A DNA stretch of 36,026 nucleotides from Actinomycetes bacterium (GCA_021785255.1 JAJYGA010000134.1:1-36026), one strand, 5' to 3'; positions 23,628-32,700 are shown, counted from the first letter of the stretch. Notes: generated by a model from the letters alone, not told the origin. A program made the numbers and translations.

Positions 23628-24992
23628 ATGAACTCCTTTAGGCAAGCCATCGAAGCCGAGGCCTCTCCCGAAGAACTAAGGTCAATTCCAATTCCTGAAA
23701 CCTATCGTGCTGCATTTGTAAGAAAAGATGAGGTAGCCATGTTTGAAGGGTTACCTAGCTCTGAGAAAGATCCGCGGAAGTCTCTTCACGTGGAAGAGGT
23801 ACCGGTTCCAGAGATGGCACCTGACGAAGTTCTTGTCGCGGTTATGGCCTCCTCCATCAATTACAACACCGTCTGGACCTCCCTCTTTGAACCGTTGCCA
23901 ACGTTCGCGTTTCTTGAACGATTAGGCAAAAGTAGTTCCTATTGGAACAGACGTCACGATCTTCCTTATCATGTACTTGGATCTGACGGTTCAGGAGTCA
24001 TTTTGCGAACAGGATCAGCCGTTAGAAATTGGAAAATTGGAGATAAAGTCGTAATTCACTGCAACTACGTAGATGATCAAGATCCCACCGGGCATGATGA
24101 CTCTATGTTGTCTTATGATCAAAAGATCTGGGGATTTGAATCGAACTTTGGTGGTCTCGCTGATCTAACCCTAGTCAAGGCAAACCAACTTATGCCAAAA
24201 CCTACACATCTCTCATGGGAGGAGGCAGCTTGTAACGCGCTTTGCAACTCTACCTCATATCGCATGCTGGTTTCAAAAAATGGAGCCTCTTTGAAACAAG
24301 GACAACGGGTCCTTATCTGGGGAGCTACTGGCGGCATCGGAGGATACGCTGTACAGTATGCTCTCAATGGAGGGGCTACGCCAATTGGAGTCGTCTCCTC
24401 TGAGGACAAGGTCGAACTCCTACATGACCTAGGCTGTGAAGCCGTCATCAATAGAAGCGAAAAGAAGTACAGATTCTGGAAAGACGAGCATACGCAAGAC
24501 GAATCTGAATGGCGTCGCTTTGGAAAAGATATCCGTTCTCTTGTTGGTGATGATCCAGATATCGTCTTCGAACATCCCGGTCGACAAACCTTTGGAGCTT
24601 CAGTCTTTGTCACCAAACGAGGCGGCCTTATCATGACCTGTGCCGCTACAACAGGATACATGATCGAATACGACAATAGGCATCTCTGGATGAAGCTGAA
24701 GACAATAAAATCTTCTCATTTCGCCAACTACCGAGAGGCCTGGGACGCCAACAAGCTAATCTGCGAAGGCAAGATTCAACCTATTTTATCCGCCACCTAC
24801 TCGCTCCAGCAAGTTGGTGAAGCAACGAATTTAGTCCACAAGAACCAACACGAGGGCAAGGTTGGAATTTTATGCCTGGCTGAAAAACCCAACATGGGAA
24901 TCGACAACCACGAACTTAGAGAGAAAGTTGGCGAGGACAAGATAACACTTTTTGCACGGTATGGCAAAACAATTGGATCTAGTAACAACTAA
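23628..24992 (+). CDS. ccr: Crotonyl-CoA carboxylase/reductase
   Basis: Reductively carboxylates crotonyl-CoA with NADPH and CO2 to (2S)-ethylmalonyl-CoA, the signature reaction of the ethylmalonyl-CoA pathway. It is an MDR-superfamily enzyme of 454 residues. Diagnostic blocks are ESYRA-like ETYRAAF, DPRKSLHVEEVPVPE, SSINYNTVWTSLFEP, WGFESNFGG, the NADPH-binding WGATGGIGGYAVQ, YRFWKDEHTQ and HFANYREAW. Residues N80, F170, E171 and H364 coincide almost number for number with the CO2-binding N81, F170, E171 and H365 of the Kitasatospora enzyme. This supports true carboxylase function over a plain reductase. I start at ATG 23628, where the homology begins. An in-frame TTG lies at 23550. The epimerase gene follows by 29 bp. 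Confidence 0.95.
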   Translation: MNSFRQAIEAEASPEELRSIPIPETYRAAFVRKDEVAMFEGLPSSEKDPRKSLHVEEVPVPEMAPDEVLVAVMASSINYNTVWTSLFEPLPTFAFLERLGKSSSYWNRRHDLPYHVLGSDGSGVILRTGSAVRNWKIGDKVVIHCNYVDDQDPTGHDDSMLSYDQKIWGFESNFGGLADLTLVKANQLMPKPTHLSWEEAACNALCNSTSYRMLVSKNGASLKQGQRVLIWGATGGIGGYAVQYALNGGATPIGVVSSEDKVELLHDLGCEAVINRSEKKYRFWKDEHTQDESEWRRFGKDIRSLVGDDPDIVFEHPGRQTFGASVFVTKRGGLIMTCAATTGYMIEYDNRHLWMKLKTIKSSHFANYREAWDANKLICEGKIQPILSATYSLQQVGEATNLVHKNQHEGKVGILCLAEKPNMGIDNHELREKVGEDKITLFARYGKTIGSSNN

Positions 24993-25021
24993 AACATGGG
25001 TGGAAGGAATACAGAAAGAAA

Positions 25022-25423
25022 ATGAAACCACAGGAGATTGATCACATAGCAATAGCAGTCAAAGAGCTACAACCGGCGATCGACCTATACACTCAAATCT
25101 TGGGAGCGTCAGTTGAACACCGAGAACTTGTCGAAAGTGATGGGATAGAAGAAGTGCTTTTAAAGGTCTCCGACACGTTTATCCAGCTCCTCTGTCCTAC
25201 TACTGCCAACTCACCGGTGCAGAAGTACATAGACAAACATGGAGAAGGTCTTCACCATATGGGTCTTCGGGTAGAAAACTGCGAGGAAGCTTTAAAAGAT
25301 GCAATTGCAGCTGGGGCAACCAGCATCGATTCGAATCCGCGCCCTGGATCACGCGGCACCACAGTAGCGTTTTTGCATCCTAAGTCGACCTTTGGAGTTC
25401 TCATCGAACTCGTACAGCCTTGA
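25022..25423 (+). CDS. epi: Methylmalonyl-/ethylmalonyl-CoA epimerase
   Basis: A VOC-superfamily metalloenzyme (133 residues, usual length) that interconverts the 2R and 2S forms of methylmalonyl-CoA and ethylmalonyl-CoA. Metal ligands H8 (DHIAIAV), Q55 (FIQLL), H79 (LHHMGLRV) and E129 (LIELV) match the His-Gln-His-Glu set of the Propionibacterium epimerase. The A-G-A-T and SRGTTVAFLHP segments are typical. The start is ATG 25022, preceded by an A/G-rich AGAAAGAA. It lies directly downstream of ccr, where it is needed because Ccr makes the 2S epimer while Ecm uses 2R. Confidence 0.92.
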   Translation: MKPQEIDHIAIAVKELQPAIDLYTQILGASVEHRELVESDGIEEVLLKVSDTFIQLLCPTTANSPVQKYIDKHGEGLHHMGLRVENCEEALKDAIAAGATSIDSNPRPGSRGTTVAFLHPKSTFGVLIELVQP

Positions 25424-26009
25424 GGTTTCATGGGCAACCTTTTTGTTTTAACTGGCAGCTGATACATCAAGCTTCATACCCTTTTGACGAGACCCAAGCC
25501 AACTAAAATGAGGGCCCTTAAAGAGACAACTCTTAATACAACGGCACAACAGGAGATCAACCATTTCAAACAGTACAAACACTGTCAGATGTCTCGATCA
25601 TCGCTTGCCCTGGCGCCTCATCAAGACACTTTAAGTACGAAGACCCATGCTTGATCAAACCATTATCGTGTCTAAATAAGCACGGAAAACTTCTCCGTGG
25701 AACAAGGCTCCATGACAGAACGTCAAGACACCAAAGGTCTTTTGGTCTCAAATAAGAAACTCAGCATCGCAGAATCCGTCCACGAGGACTTCCCTCACAA
25801 TCATCTAGATGAAATATCGGTCACTGGAGGAAATGTACATTCGCCAGACAAAACATTTGGTCGCTGTCTAATGCCACTGAGAACAACCGAAGTTCTTCGA
25901 ATACGAGAGAGCACACACTTTTTGGACTCGATAGTGAAACATACGCTCTAGCCGCTTCAACAAACACTGCTGATGAATTTCCACACGTAATTTAATGAGA
26001 ACACTCCTT
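25424..26009. other. Stretch with no recognisable gene
   Basis: After the epimerase there are nearly 600 bp with only short open frames on both strands, none resembling a known family. A 6-bp hairpin CACGGA/TCCGTG (25681-25699) is the only structure I noted. Together with the pseudogene that follows, this looks like decayed sequence. Confidence 0.5.
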
Positions 26010-26319
26010 ATGCATTCAAGAGAATATCCATGTTTCAAAGTAGTTGCATGGTCGTCGTCTCGACCAAGCAACTCCGCACCACACGGCTCAATGACGGGTC
26101 TCCTATAGGAATAACCAGCAAGAGCACGAATTGATTCGTGCGAGTCAAATCGGAAAAGTGTAACAAAACCACTTCATTCCCATCGATGCGGCGCAGCATT
26201 TCAGCACCGCAAAATCCTGAAATCGCTCGCATTGTGGGAAACAACTCCTCCAACAAAAACGCTCCTTAGGCGCCAGTATCAGCCCTCGTTGTCCACCCTC
26301 TCCACAATTGAATGATCAC
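26010..26319 (-). pseudogene. Antibiotic-biosynthesis-monooxygenase-like protein, nonsense plus frameshift
   Basis: On the minus strand a GTG at 26319-26317 follows GGAGG and starts MIIQLWRGWTTRADTGA, then TAA at 26268-26266 where the family usually has Tyr. The same frame resumes GAFLLEELFPTMRAISGFCG, AEMLRRIDGNEVV. Near 26155-26140 (a T-rich run) the homology shifts frame to FDSHESIRALAGYSYRRPVI, EPCGAELLGRDDDHATTLKH. Joined, these give the RGWT...FPG...GAELLRR...FDS.EAIRAFAG...DDH.T.Y pattern of small ferredoxin-like ABM/heme-oxygenase-like proteins of about 100 residues. The 3' limit is approximate. Two independent lesions make sequencing error unlikely. Confidence 0.65.
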
Positions 26320-26339
26320 TCATCCTCCAATCTTTTACA

Positions 26340-27019
26340 TCTATGAGATGTTCGGTCCGGCCTTAGACGCCTCAATGAAGCCGAAAAAGAGGATGGGGTC
26401 TTGCGGCTCGAGGTGGCTAAGGGAACGAGAGGGTGGCGAGGAAGAATCCGAGATCGAGTAGCTCAAGGATACGGGCCTCTCCGTCATGGTCAAATCCACT
26501 AAAGCACATGCCAGCACTCTCGAGAACGCGGCGCTAACTTGGGTTCAGGACGTAGCTGCAGAAGAACGCTCGGGCGCCTCGGGCGGGTTGTGAACCACCT
26601 CCGCCTAAAGGTGGAGGCTTCGTGAGCTAGCTTGGATAGACATGGCCCCTCCAGCTTTAGATGAGATCGGTCACGTCACAAACGTATAAGGTAAGAGTAA
26701 TGACACATGAAGATAGTCAAAAAATACCTTCCCGAGGCGAGATCTTATGCACCCTCACCAAAGCTGCTATATGACACAACGTTTGTCCCTGGCGCATCTT
26801 CAATGGACTCAACATTGCGCGGTCAAACAAGAGGGATTCCTTCATCTCGCCACGACGCGCTCTCAGCAACAAAATAAGTCTGACATCCGTCACCTTAACC
26901 CAAAAGCCTCGTACAGGTTGCATCGGTTGCTTCTCCCCACAATGCTTCAAGTCCACCTTCTCAATTGTCGAAGCTATATCAAAGCAAGGTCTTTAGCACT
27001 GAGCTAAACGGAGGCAGGG
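26340..27019. other. Stretch with no intact gene
   Basis: Short frames only, with interrupted codons and slightly higher GC around 26380-26620 than the neighbours, suggesting remnants of foreign or decayed DNA. I could not match any frame to a family. The region ends with the Shine-Dalgarno (GGAGG at 27010-27014) of the next gene. Confidence 0.5.
26598..26617. repeat. REP/IS-end-like palindrome
   Basis: CCTCCGCC and GGTGGAGG form an 8-bp stem (one G-T pair) around a TAAA loop, embedded in GAACCA...CTTCGTG. It resembles the foot hairpins at the ends of IS200/IS605 elements and their REP-like derivatives. No transposase gene is adjacent, so at most it is a relic. Confidence 0.45.
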
Positions 27020-29722
27020 TTGAAGGATCAGGATGCAGAACGTACCACTTTGTGGAAGTCGGATGGTCGGCAACTTTTCTCCCGCACTATCGAACCCTTT
27101 GTGTCTCAAAGCACCTTATCCTTATATGAACTCGAAGGTCGCCTCTGGATAGCACGACTCGTAGTCGGATCACTATTCGTCCTTGCGGTTCTTTCCCTTC
27201 GAATCAAGGTCGAAGGTGTACTCCTGGGAGTAGCAACGCTCGCTTACATCCTGGGATACCTTCTGCTTCGATCAAGTCGAGTAAGATGTCCATGGTTCTG
27301 CTTAATCCTTTTTACCTTAGACATCACCTTCATCTCCGCCGCTGCCTCATTTACCGGTGGATCAAACAGTCCGCTTTGGTTAATGTTTCTCTTTCCCGTG
27401 GCAGTGATGTCAGTTACAAGGGGCACTCGATCCGCCCTAGCACTTGGGACTATCGCCCTTTTAATAAGAGCAGTTGTAATAGGAGACATGAGTCCATCCG
27501 GACGTGTTGCACCTTTAGTGGCTCTCATCTACGGAATCGCCCTAATCGTTGGTTTTGTTCATAAAGAGGTCACCAAGAGTCAAAGAAGCCTTACGAACGC
27601 AGTGCTCACGCTGCAACAAGGAGTACTCGGGTTCACCTCTGAAGAATCTACTGCTGATCTACTAAAGCGCAGCATTGCCCTTGGAGCGGAACTCACAGGT
27701 GCTACTTTCGGAGCGGTGTCTATATGGAACGAGCAGAACGACAACATCTACTTTGAAACTTTCGGATTGAAAAAAGCAGAGATTACTCATCTAGGTCATC
27801 CGCCTTCAGCAGCGGGACTATTGCTTAGGACAGCGTTATCAAAGTCCCCGATACGGCTGCGTGACGACGGAATAGACATCGGTGAACTGCGACTTCCTCC
27901 TGGTCATCCTCCGATCAGAAGCTTCCTCGGAGTACCAATTACATCAATCGACAATCGCAAAGGAGCCTTTTATTTGATAAATAAGGTCGGCGCCAGCGCG
28001 TTTACCCTTGAAGATGAGCGACTGTGTCAGATGATGGCCGCTCATGTAGCCTCTGCTGTTGTAGTTCGGAGATTGGTCGAGAGTCAAAAGGAGATGCATG
28101 ACTCACTGTTGCAGATGCTCGTTAAGATAAACGATTCAAGAGAAAAAGCCTCAACGGGTCACTCTGAGCGCGTACGACAATATGCACGTGCCTTAGCAGA
28201 ACAAGCCGGAGTCGAAGGTGAACAGCTTGAGTTGATAGCTGCTGCAGGTCTGCTGCACGACATAGGCAAGATGGGTATACCGGAGTCAATTTTGGGTAAA
28301 CCTGGACCTCTGAGTGACGAAGAACGCTCTCTTGTTATGACTCATTCAACGATAGGGGCTGACATAGTCGTCCAGGCGCTACCTCTTTCAGGTGCAGCAC
28401 CATTTATTCGCCATCATCATGAACACTGGAATGGACTAGGCTACCCCGATTCTCTAAAGGGAGAAGAGATACCTCTTGGCGCACGAATTGTAGCCATAGC
28501 TGATGCTCTAGACTCAATGACCGACGACCGACCCTACAGATCAAGCAGATCGCTTTCAGAAGCGATCGATGAAATCATGCTCTGTTCAGGTTCACAGTTT
28601 GATCCTCAGTTGGTCTCTCATCTCAAGGAAGTTGTCACAAGAATAGTTGGCGATCTCCAAAGTACAAAAGACGACTTGATCCATCGTCACGAACCCACTC
28701 TTGCCGAACAACATAGCGCCGCGAGAACAGCTGGGTGGCGCTTGTTCACACGTCTTTCAAGAGAACTTGATTCACTCCTTGATCCCAACAAGACAGCAGA
28801 AAACATACTGAAGCTCCTATGTGATGATCTCGATGTCTCCGGAGCAACGATTGGCCTTTTGGAATCGAACAGTGAGTCACTTAAATTTATTGCGTGGGAA
28901 GGAGTCCCCGTGGTTGCACCCGTAGGCACAGAACTACCCAAAGGAGTAGGACTGCCATGGGTCGCGTTAGAAAACGATCAACCGCAGGTGTTCATGGATA
29001 TAGTCTCAGATCCCAGATATGGGGCATCACACAGTATCGAGACTGCAACGGGAGCCTACCTGCCACTAAGAGCCAGCGGAAAGACTGTCGGCATCTTGAT
29101 ACTATATCGCGCCGTACCGCAGAGTTTCGGAGAACAAGAACTTGCATATTTGGAAGCGGTAGCTACCCCAGTTGCAGAACTACTCCTCATCGCTCAACTT
29201 CATCGAGAGGTGCAGCAGACATCCATTACCGATCCCTTGACCAATGTATGGAATCGACGTTACGGGATCGAGCAGCTGACTCGCTCATGTGCGCATCAAT
29301 CCCGAAGCGGTGCTACGTTCTCGCTGATTTTGTTGGATCTTGACGGGTTTAAAGCAATCAACGATAGATTCGGCCATCTCGCCGGCGATAAAGTACTTCA
29401 GGAGTCAGTAAAACGAATCGAACGCTGTCTGCGAGCAGAAGATGTTCTGGCACGCTATGGAGGCGACGAGTTCCTAATAGTTACTAGGGAAGGTTCCTTG
29501 GAAGATGCAGCAACACTCGCAAAAAGGGTAACGGCATCAACTCAATACGGAGTCATAAATCACGAGGGTAATGAGATACTCTTACCACACTGGTCCGTTG
29601 GAGTTGCAAACTGCCCACAAGACGGCACCTCTGCGAACGAACTTCTGCACGTAGCAGACACGAGACTTTATGAGAACAAACGTTCTGGATCGACGAGAAA
29701 AGCTAGCGGAGCCACATACTGA
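27020..29722 (+). CDS. Bifunctional c-di-GMP enzyme: membrane-GAF-HD-GYP-GAF-GGDEF
   Basis: A 900-residue protein that should both make and break c-di-GMP. About five or six hydrophobic helices occupy 42-180. GAF1 is at about 205-350. The HD-GYP domain at about 365-545 has H413-D414 in GLLHDIGKMGIP and the full HHEHWNGLGYP motif at 466-476. GAF2 is at about 590-725. A C-terminal GGDEF domain (about 735-890) has LLDLDGFKAINDRFGH, an intact GGDEF at 814-818 and RxxD (805-808) five residues before it, an inhibitory I-site. Both catalytic signatures are complete. TTG start with GGAGG upstream. The sequence before it is decayed, and no partner gene is adjacent. Confidence 0.92.
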   Translation: MKDQDAERTTLWKSDGRQLFSRTIEPFVSQSTLSLYELEGRLWIARLVVGSLFVLAVLSLRIKVEGVLLGVATLAYILGYLLLRSSRVRCPWFCLILFTLDITFISAAASFTGGSNSPLWLMFLFPVAVMSVTRGTRSALALGTIALLIRAVVIGDMSPSGRVAPLVALIYGIALIVGFVHKEVTKSQRSLTNAVLTLQQGVLGFTSEESTADLLKRSIALGAELTGATFGAVSIWNEQNDNIYFETFGLKKAEITHLGHPPSAAGLLLRTALSKSPIRLRDDGIDIGELRLPPGHPPIRSFLGVPITSIDNRKGAFYLINKVGASAFTLEDERLCQMMAAHVASAVVVRRLVESQKEMHDSLLQMLVKINDSREKASTGHSERVRQYARALAEQAGVEGEQLELIAAAGLLHDIGKMGIPESILGKPGPLSDEERSLVMTHSTIGADIVVQALPLSGAAPFIRHHHEHWNGLGYPDSLKGEEIPLGARIVAIADALDSMTDDRPYRSSRSLSEAIDEIMLCSGSQFDPQLVSHLKEVVTRIVGDLQSTKDDLIHRHEPTLAEQHSAARTAGWRLFTRLSRELDSLLDPNKTAENILKLLCDDLDVSGATIGLLESNSESLKFIAWEGVPVVAPVGTELPKGVGLPWVALENDQPQVFMDIVSDPRYGASHSIETATGAYLPLRASGKTVGILILYRAVPQSFGEQELAYLEAVATPVAELLLIAQLHREVQQTSITDPLTNVWNRRYGIEQLTRSCAHQSRSGATFSLILLDLDGFKAINDRFGHLAGDKVLQESVKRIERCLRAEDVLARYGGDEFLIVTREGSLEDAATLAKRVTASTQYGVINHEGNEILLPHWSVGVANCPQDGTSANELLHVADTRLYENKRSGSTRKASGATY

Positions 29723-30154
29723 GTTACAAAGACTGTTCACGCTCTGTAAAAATAAGAAATAAGCCTTTCCATAAAAATGCTGAAATTGCTAAGACAACAA
29801 ATGCCTCACCAATTCGTGGTGCAACAGATATGCCCAGACTTTCCCCAAATAACAACATCAAAATCTTCTCATTCAGTACGGCTACTGAGAGATCCTCTGT
29901 CCATGAGCAGAGCCTTGTCACAGTGTCGCATCACTAACCGTTTCTGGCTCTGTTATCTCAATATTTGATAAGACACTCGCGTATGTATCCTTAGCTGCAA
30001 CCCCAAAAGATAAAACGTTGTCATGTCCATAGCGCTATACGATTTGACATTAAATGTAAATCAAATAGTCATTGACTCATCAAGAAAGTTGATGACCACG
30101 TATATTGCTGCGCAACTATCAGAGGTGATCCCCAGCAATGCCTTGCATATGGCA
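29723..30154. other. Spacer without a confident gene
   Basis: A 432-bp gap between convergent genes. It holds a perfect palindrome ATAGCGCTAT (30029-30038), an imperfect inverted repeat GATTTGACATT/AATGTAAATC (30041-30062) and a hairpin TCATCAA/TTGATGA with a 5-base loop (30077-30095). The hairpin could help end the recR transcript. A 65-codon minus-strand frame (29724-29921) with one hydrophobic stretch has no family match or good ribosome site, so I do not call it. Confidence 0.5.
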
Positions 30155-30772
30155 TTAATGTTCTCTGCTCCCATCACTTAAAACATGCCTGCCCACTAAA
30201 GCTCGTCCGAGCGTAAGTTCATCGGCATACTCCAGATCTCCACCAACCGGAAGGCCGTTTGCCAACCTTGAAATTGTGATTCCGCTGTCGGCCAATAGCC
30301 TCGCTACGTAAAGGGCAGTTGCTTCTCCTTCAAGATTTGGGTTCGTGCAGACTATTACCTCGTGAATAGCAGCGTTGGAGGAGAGTCTTGCCAGCAACTC
30401 TTTAAGGCGTATTCGATCAGGACCTACTCCATCAATCGGATTCAGCGTACCTCCAAGAACGTGATAAAGACCCCTGTACTCCTTTGTCTTTTCAATTGCA
30501 ATGACATCTCTAGGCTCTTCCACAAGACAGATGGTGTTCTGGTCTCTCTCTGGATCGCTACAGATCTCGCAAAGTTCGTCTTCGGAGAGATTGAAGCAAC
30601 TAGTGCAGAATTTGACGACTTCTTTACATTTTACGATCGCCCGCGATAACCTAAGCGCACTCTCTGGATCAGCCTTCAGTAGATAAAACGCGATTCGTTG
30701 GGCCGACTTGGGTCCAACTCCTGGAAGTCTTCCAAGTTCGTCTATGAGTGTCTGTACCGATTGGGTGTACAA
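30155..30772 (-). CDS. recR: Recombination mediator RecR
   Basis: RecFOR-pathway protein that helps load RecA at gaps. The 205 residues comprise a helix-hairpin-helix ([20 protein letters not shown]), a zinc finger with C56, C59, C68 and C71, a Toprim domain ([16 protein letters not shown] ... [19 protein letters not shown]), and the Walker-B-like [19 protein letters not shown]. The TTG start lies 3 bp after the dnaX stop, and GGTAG from the end of dnaX is the only ribosome-site candidate, so translation is coupled to dnaX. The dnaX-recR order is widely conserved. Confidence 0.95.
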   Translation of the reverse strand: MYTQSVQTLIDELGRLPGVGPKSAQRIAFYLLKADPESALRLSRAIVKCKEVVKFCTSCFNLSEDELCEICSDPERDQNTICLVEEPRDVIAIEKTKEYRGLYHVLGGTLNPIDGVGPDRIRLKELLARLSSNAAIHEVIVCTNPNLEGEATALYVARLLADSGITISRLANGLPVGGDLEYADELTLGRALVGRHVLSDGSREH

Positions 30773-30775
30773 CTG

Positions 30776-32629
30776 CTACCTACTGTCTTCATTAGGATAT
30801 TCTTTGACTTGTGTGTTCGGGAAAACTTCCAATACGTTGGTGACGATGGGATCTACAGCATCTATTACTGTTCCCCCGCGGAATGCATCGTACATCTCTG
30901 ACGCATCTGGCGGAGACTCTTGGGTTAGATCGATTCCGCTCTCAGGTCGGTCAATGTCCAGTCGGAGTTCTATCTTCGCACTCGCCATCTTATAAAATAA
31001 AGCTATCGCCCTTTGAACATCGGCTTTGACTTCGCTCGCTCTTGTTAGATAGACCTCGCTTGGGAAAACTGCTCGAATGACTAGACCGTCTACATCGACA
31101 AAGCGAACTGTTTGAAATCGACTTCTAAGTTTGGGAGTCAACGACTCCACGATGAAGTTGCCCCAGTCTACGGTTAACTTTTCCTTTGATGGCAAAGTAG
31201 TTGAGACCTCGTTAGGCAAGACCTCACTTACGCTTGGCACTTCAGGAACAACACTATTTTCGGAACTCATTGCGAGGACAGGTTCGATCTCAGTTCTGTT
31301 GACACCGGTTTCTTGCGAGGGAGCCGTATTATCTCTTTGTTTAATTCCAATAGCTCTTCTGAGTCCCGCTATCGAGTCGCTCCTCGAAGGACTCTTTGGT
31401 GCTGCCCAGGTTGTGTCAGTAGCGTTTCGAGCGTCAGAGCTTGAAAGAGCCCGTATCACCTTACTAAGAGTACTAACCTCTTCTTCAAGCTCTTCAAGTC
31501 TCCTTCGCATCTGCGCAATGGCTTCGCTAGTGTTGGGACTTTCTTTAACCGACGTGGAGTTGGTTGTTTCACCAAGAGACAGCACTGCGACCTCTAACAC
31601 TGCGAGAGGATCTATTCCGTCTTTCATTGACAAAGAAGTCTTGCCAAGGGACTCCATCACCTTCGTTAGAGAAGAAAGCGAAGGCACCGAAGCTTCATTG
31701 CTCATCTTAACTGCTAGTTGGGAGTCAACTCCTACGACCCCTAAACGCTCCAAGAACGCCTCACGACAAAGTAACACTATTGCATTTGCAATATCCAACG
31801 GTTCCATGCCAGCTTCGGCTAATCGTTCAATGGAACTGATGGCTCTCTCTGTGTTCCCAGATACCACATCAAAGGTCAAGCCTAAAAGTTCTTCCTGCTC
31901 ATCATCTCTGGGAATCTCTCCCAGTGCCAGAGCCTGGTCTAAGAAGCTCAAAGTATCTCGCGCCGATCCCTTGCCCTTCTTCTTCGACCAAGATAAGATC
32001 GCCGGGTCGACGTTTAGTTCCCCACGACTACTGATCGACATCAACAACTGATCGGCAACTTCGTTGTCCAACAGGTGGAACTCGAAGTGCTGAGTCCTAG
32101 AACGAATCGTCTGGAGAACCTTAGTGGGCGAGGTGGTCGCCAACACAAAGACCACATGAGGCGGGGGCTCTTCCAACGTCTTCAGTAGCGCATTAGACGC
32201 GGCCTGAGAAAGCATATGAACCTCGTCAATGATGTAGATCTTCCACTTCCCATAGCTCGCCGTCGCCACAGTGCTTATGAGTGCCCTAATAGCGTCAACG
32301 CCTGAGTTGGAAGCCGCATCTAGTTCTTCAACGTCATAAGAGCGACCTTCCCTAATGAACACACATGATTCGCAGTTGTCGCATGGTTCACCTTGGACTG
32401 GAGAGGTGCAGTTCAAGGCTTTTGCAAGTATTCGCGCTGTGGAAGTTTTTCCCGTACCTCTAGGACCGGAAAATAAGTACGCGTGAGCCACTTTAGAAGA
32501 CGCAACGGCGTTTCTCAGGGCACGAGTGACGTGAGATTGTCCCAAAACCTCCTCAAATCGTTGAGGACGAAACTTTCGGTAAAGCGACTGGTACTCATCA
32601 ATAGGTGTCACACCTAAAGGATAGTTCAC
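30776..32629 (-). CDS. dnaX: DNA polymerase III subunit gamma/tau
   Basis: Clamp-loader ATPase of the replicative polymerase, 617 residues. It opens YQSLYRKFRPQRFEEVLGQ, with Walker A GPRGTGKTS near 55-63. A zinc module of C74, C83, C86 and C89 follows, then YIIDEVHMLSQAASNALLKT (Walker B and sensor region) and the SRC-like ATTSPTKVLQTIRSRTQHFEF. The C-terminal third is a low-complexity linker with a short coiled-coil-like segment (about 360-395), then a tau-type end. I saw no A-rich slippery site for frameshifted gamma. GTG start with weak GAGG upstream. Followed by recR in the same operon. Confidence 0.95.
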   Translation of the reverse strand: MNYPLGVTPIDEYQSLYRKFRPQRFEEVLGQSHVTRALRNAVASSKVAHAYLFSGPRGTGKTSTARILAKALNCTSPVQGEPCDNCESCVFIREGRSYDVEELDAASNSGVDAIRALISTVATASYGKWKIYIIDEVHMLSQAASNALLKTLEEPPPHVVFVLATTSPTKVLQTIRSRTQHFEFHLLDNEVADQLLMSISSRGELNVDPAILSWSKKKGKGSARDTLSFLDQALALGEIPRDDEQEELLGLTFDVVSGNTERAISSIERLAEAGMEPLDIANAIVLLCREAFLERLGVVGVDSQLAVKMSNEASVPSLSSLTKVMESLGKTSLSMKDGIDPLAVLEVAVLSLGETTNSTSVKESPNTSEAIAQMRRRLEELEEEVSTLSKVIRALSSSDARNATDTTWAAPKSPSRSDSIAGLRRAIGIKQRDNTAPSQETGVNRTEIEPVLAMSSENSVVPEVPSVSEVLPNEVSTTLPSKEKLTVDWGNFIVESLTPKLRSRFQTVRFVDVDGLVIRAVFPSEVYLTRASEVKADVQRAIALFYKMASAKIELRLDIDRPESGIDLTQESPPDASEMYDAFRGGTVIDAVDPIVTNVLEVFPNTQVKEYPNEDSR

Positions 32630-32700
32630 AACCTCAAATCCCTTTACATCTTGTTGAAAACAGAAGTCAGAAGGTTTGTGATGAACGCAAGACCAGCTAG

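Noticed and set aside
25697-25951. 84-codon plus-strand frame after the epimerase
   Set aside because: No recognisable family, no ribosome site, located in a decayed stretch.
26717-26956. 79-codon minus-strand frame
   Set aside because: Highly basic composition without motifs; nothing supports expression.
26980-27016. Minus-strand sequence resembling the start of a tRNA (TAGCTCAGTGCTAAAG)
   Set aside because: No anticodon arm, T-arm consensus or closing acceptor strand follows; the GGAGG here is the ribosome site of the next gene.
29724-29921. 65-codon minus-strand frame with one hydrophobic stretch
   Set aside because: No family match, no convincing ribosome site, and wedged right at the end of a convergent gene; too weak to call as a gene.
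31131-32051. 306-codon plus-strand open frame
   Set aside because: It is fully antisense to dnaX, Ser/Leu-rich as expected of a shadow frame, and matches no family.
30776-32629. Programmed frameshift in dnaX for a gamma form
   Set aside because: I looked for an A-rich slippery heptamer with a following stem-loop and saw none; AAG repeats near 31980 do not fit the pattern.
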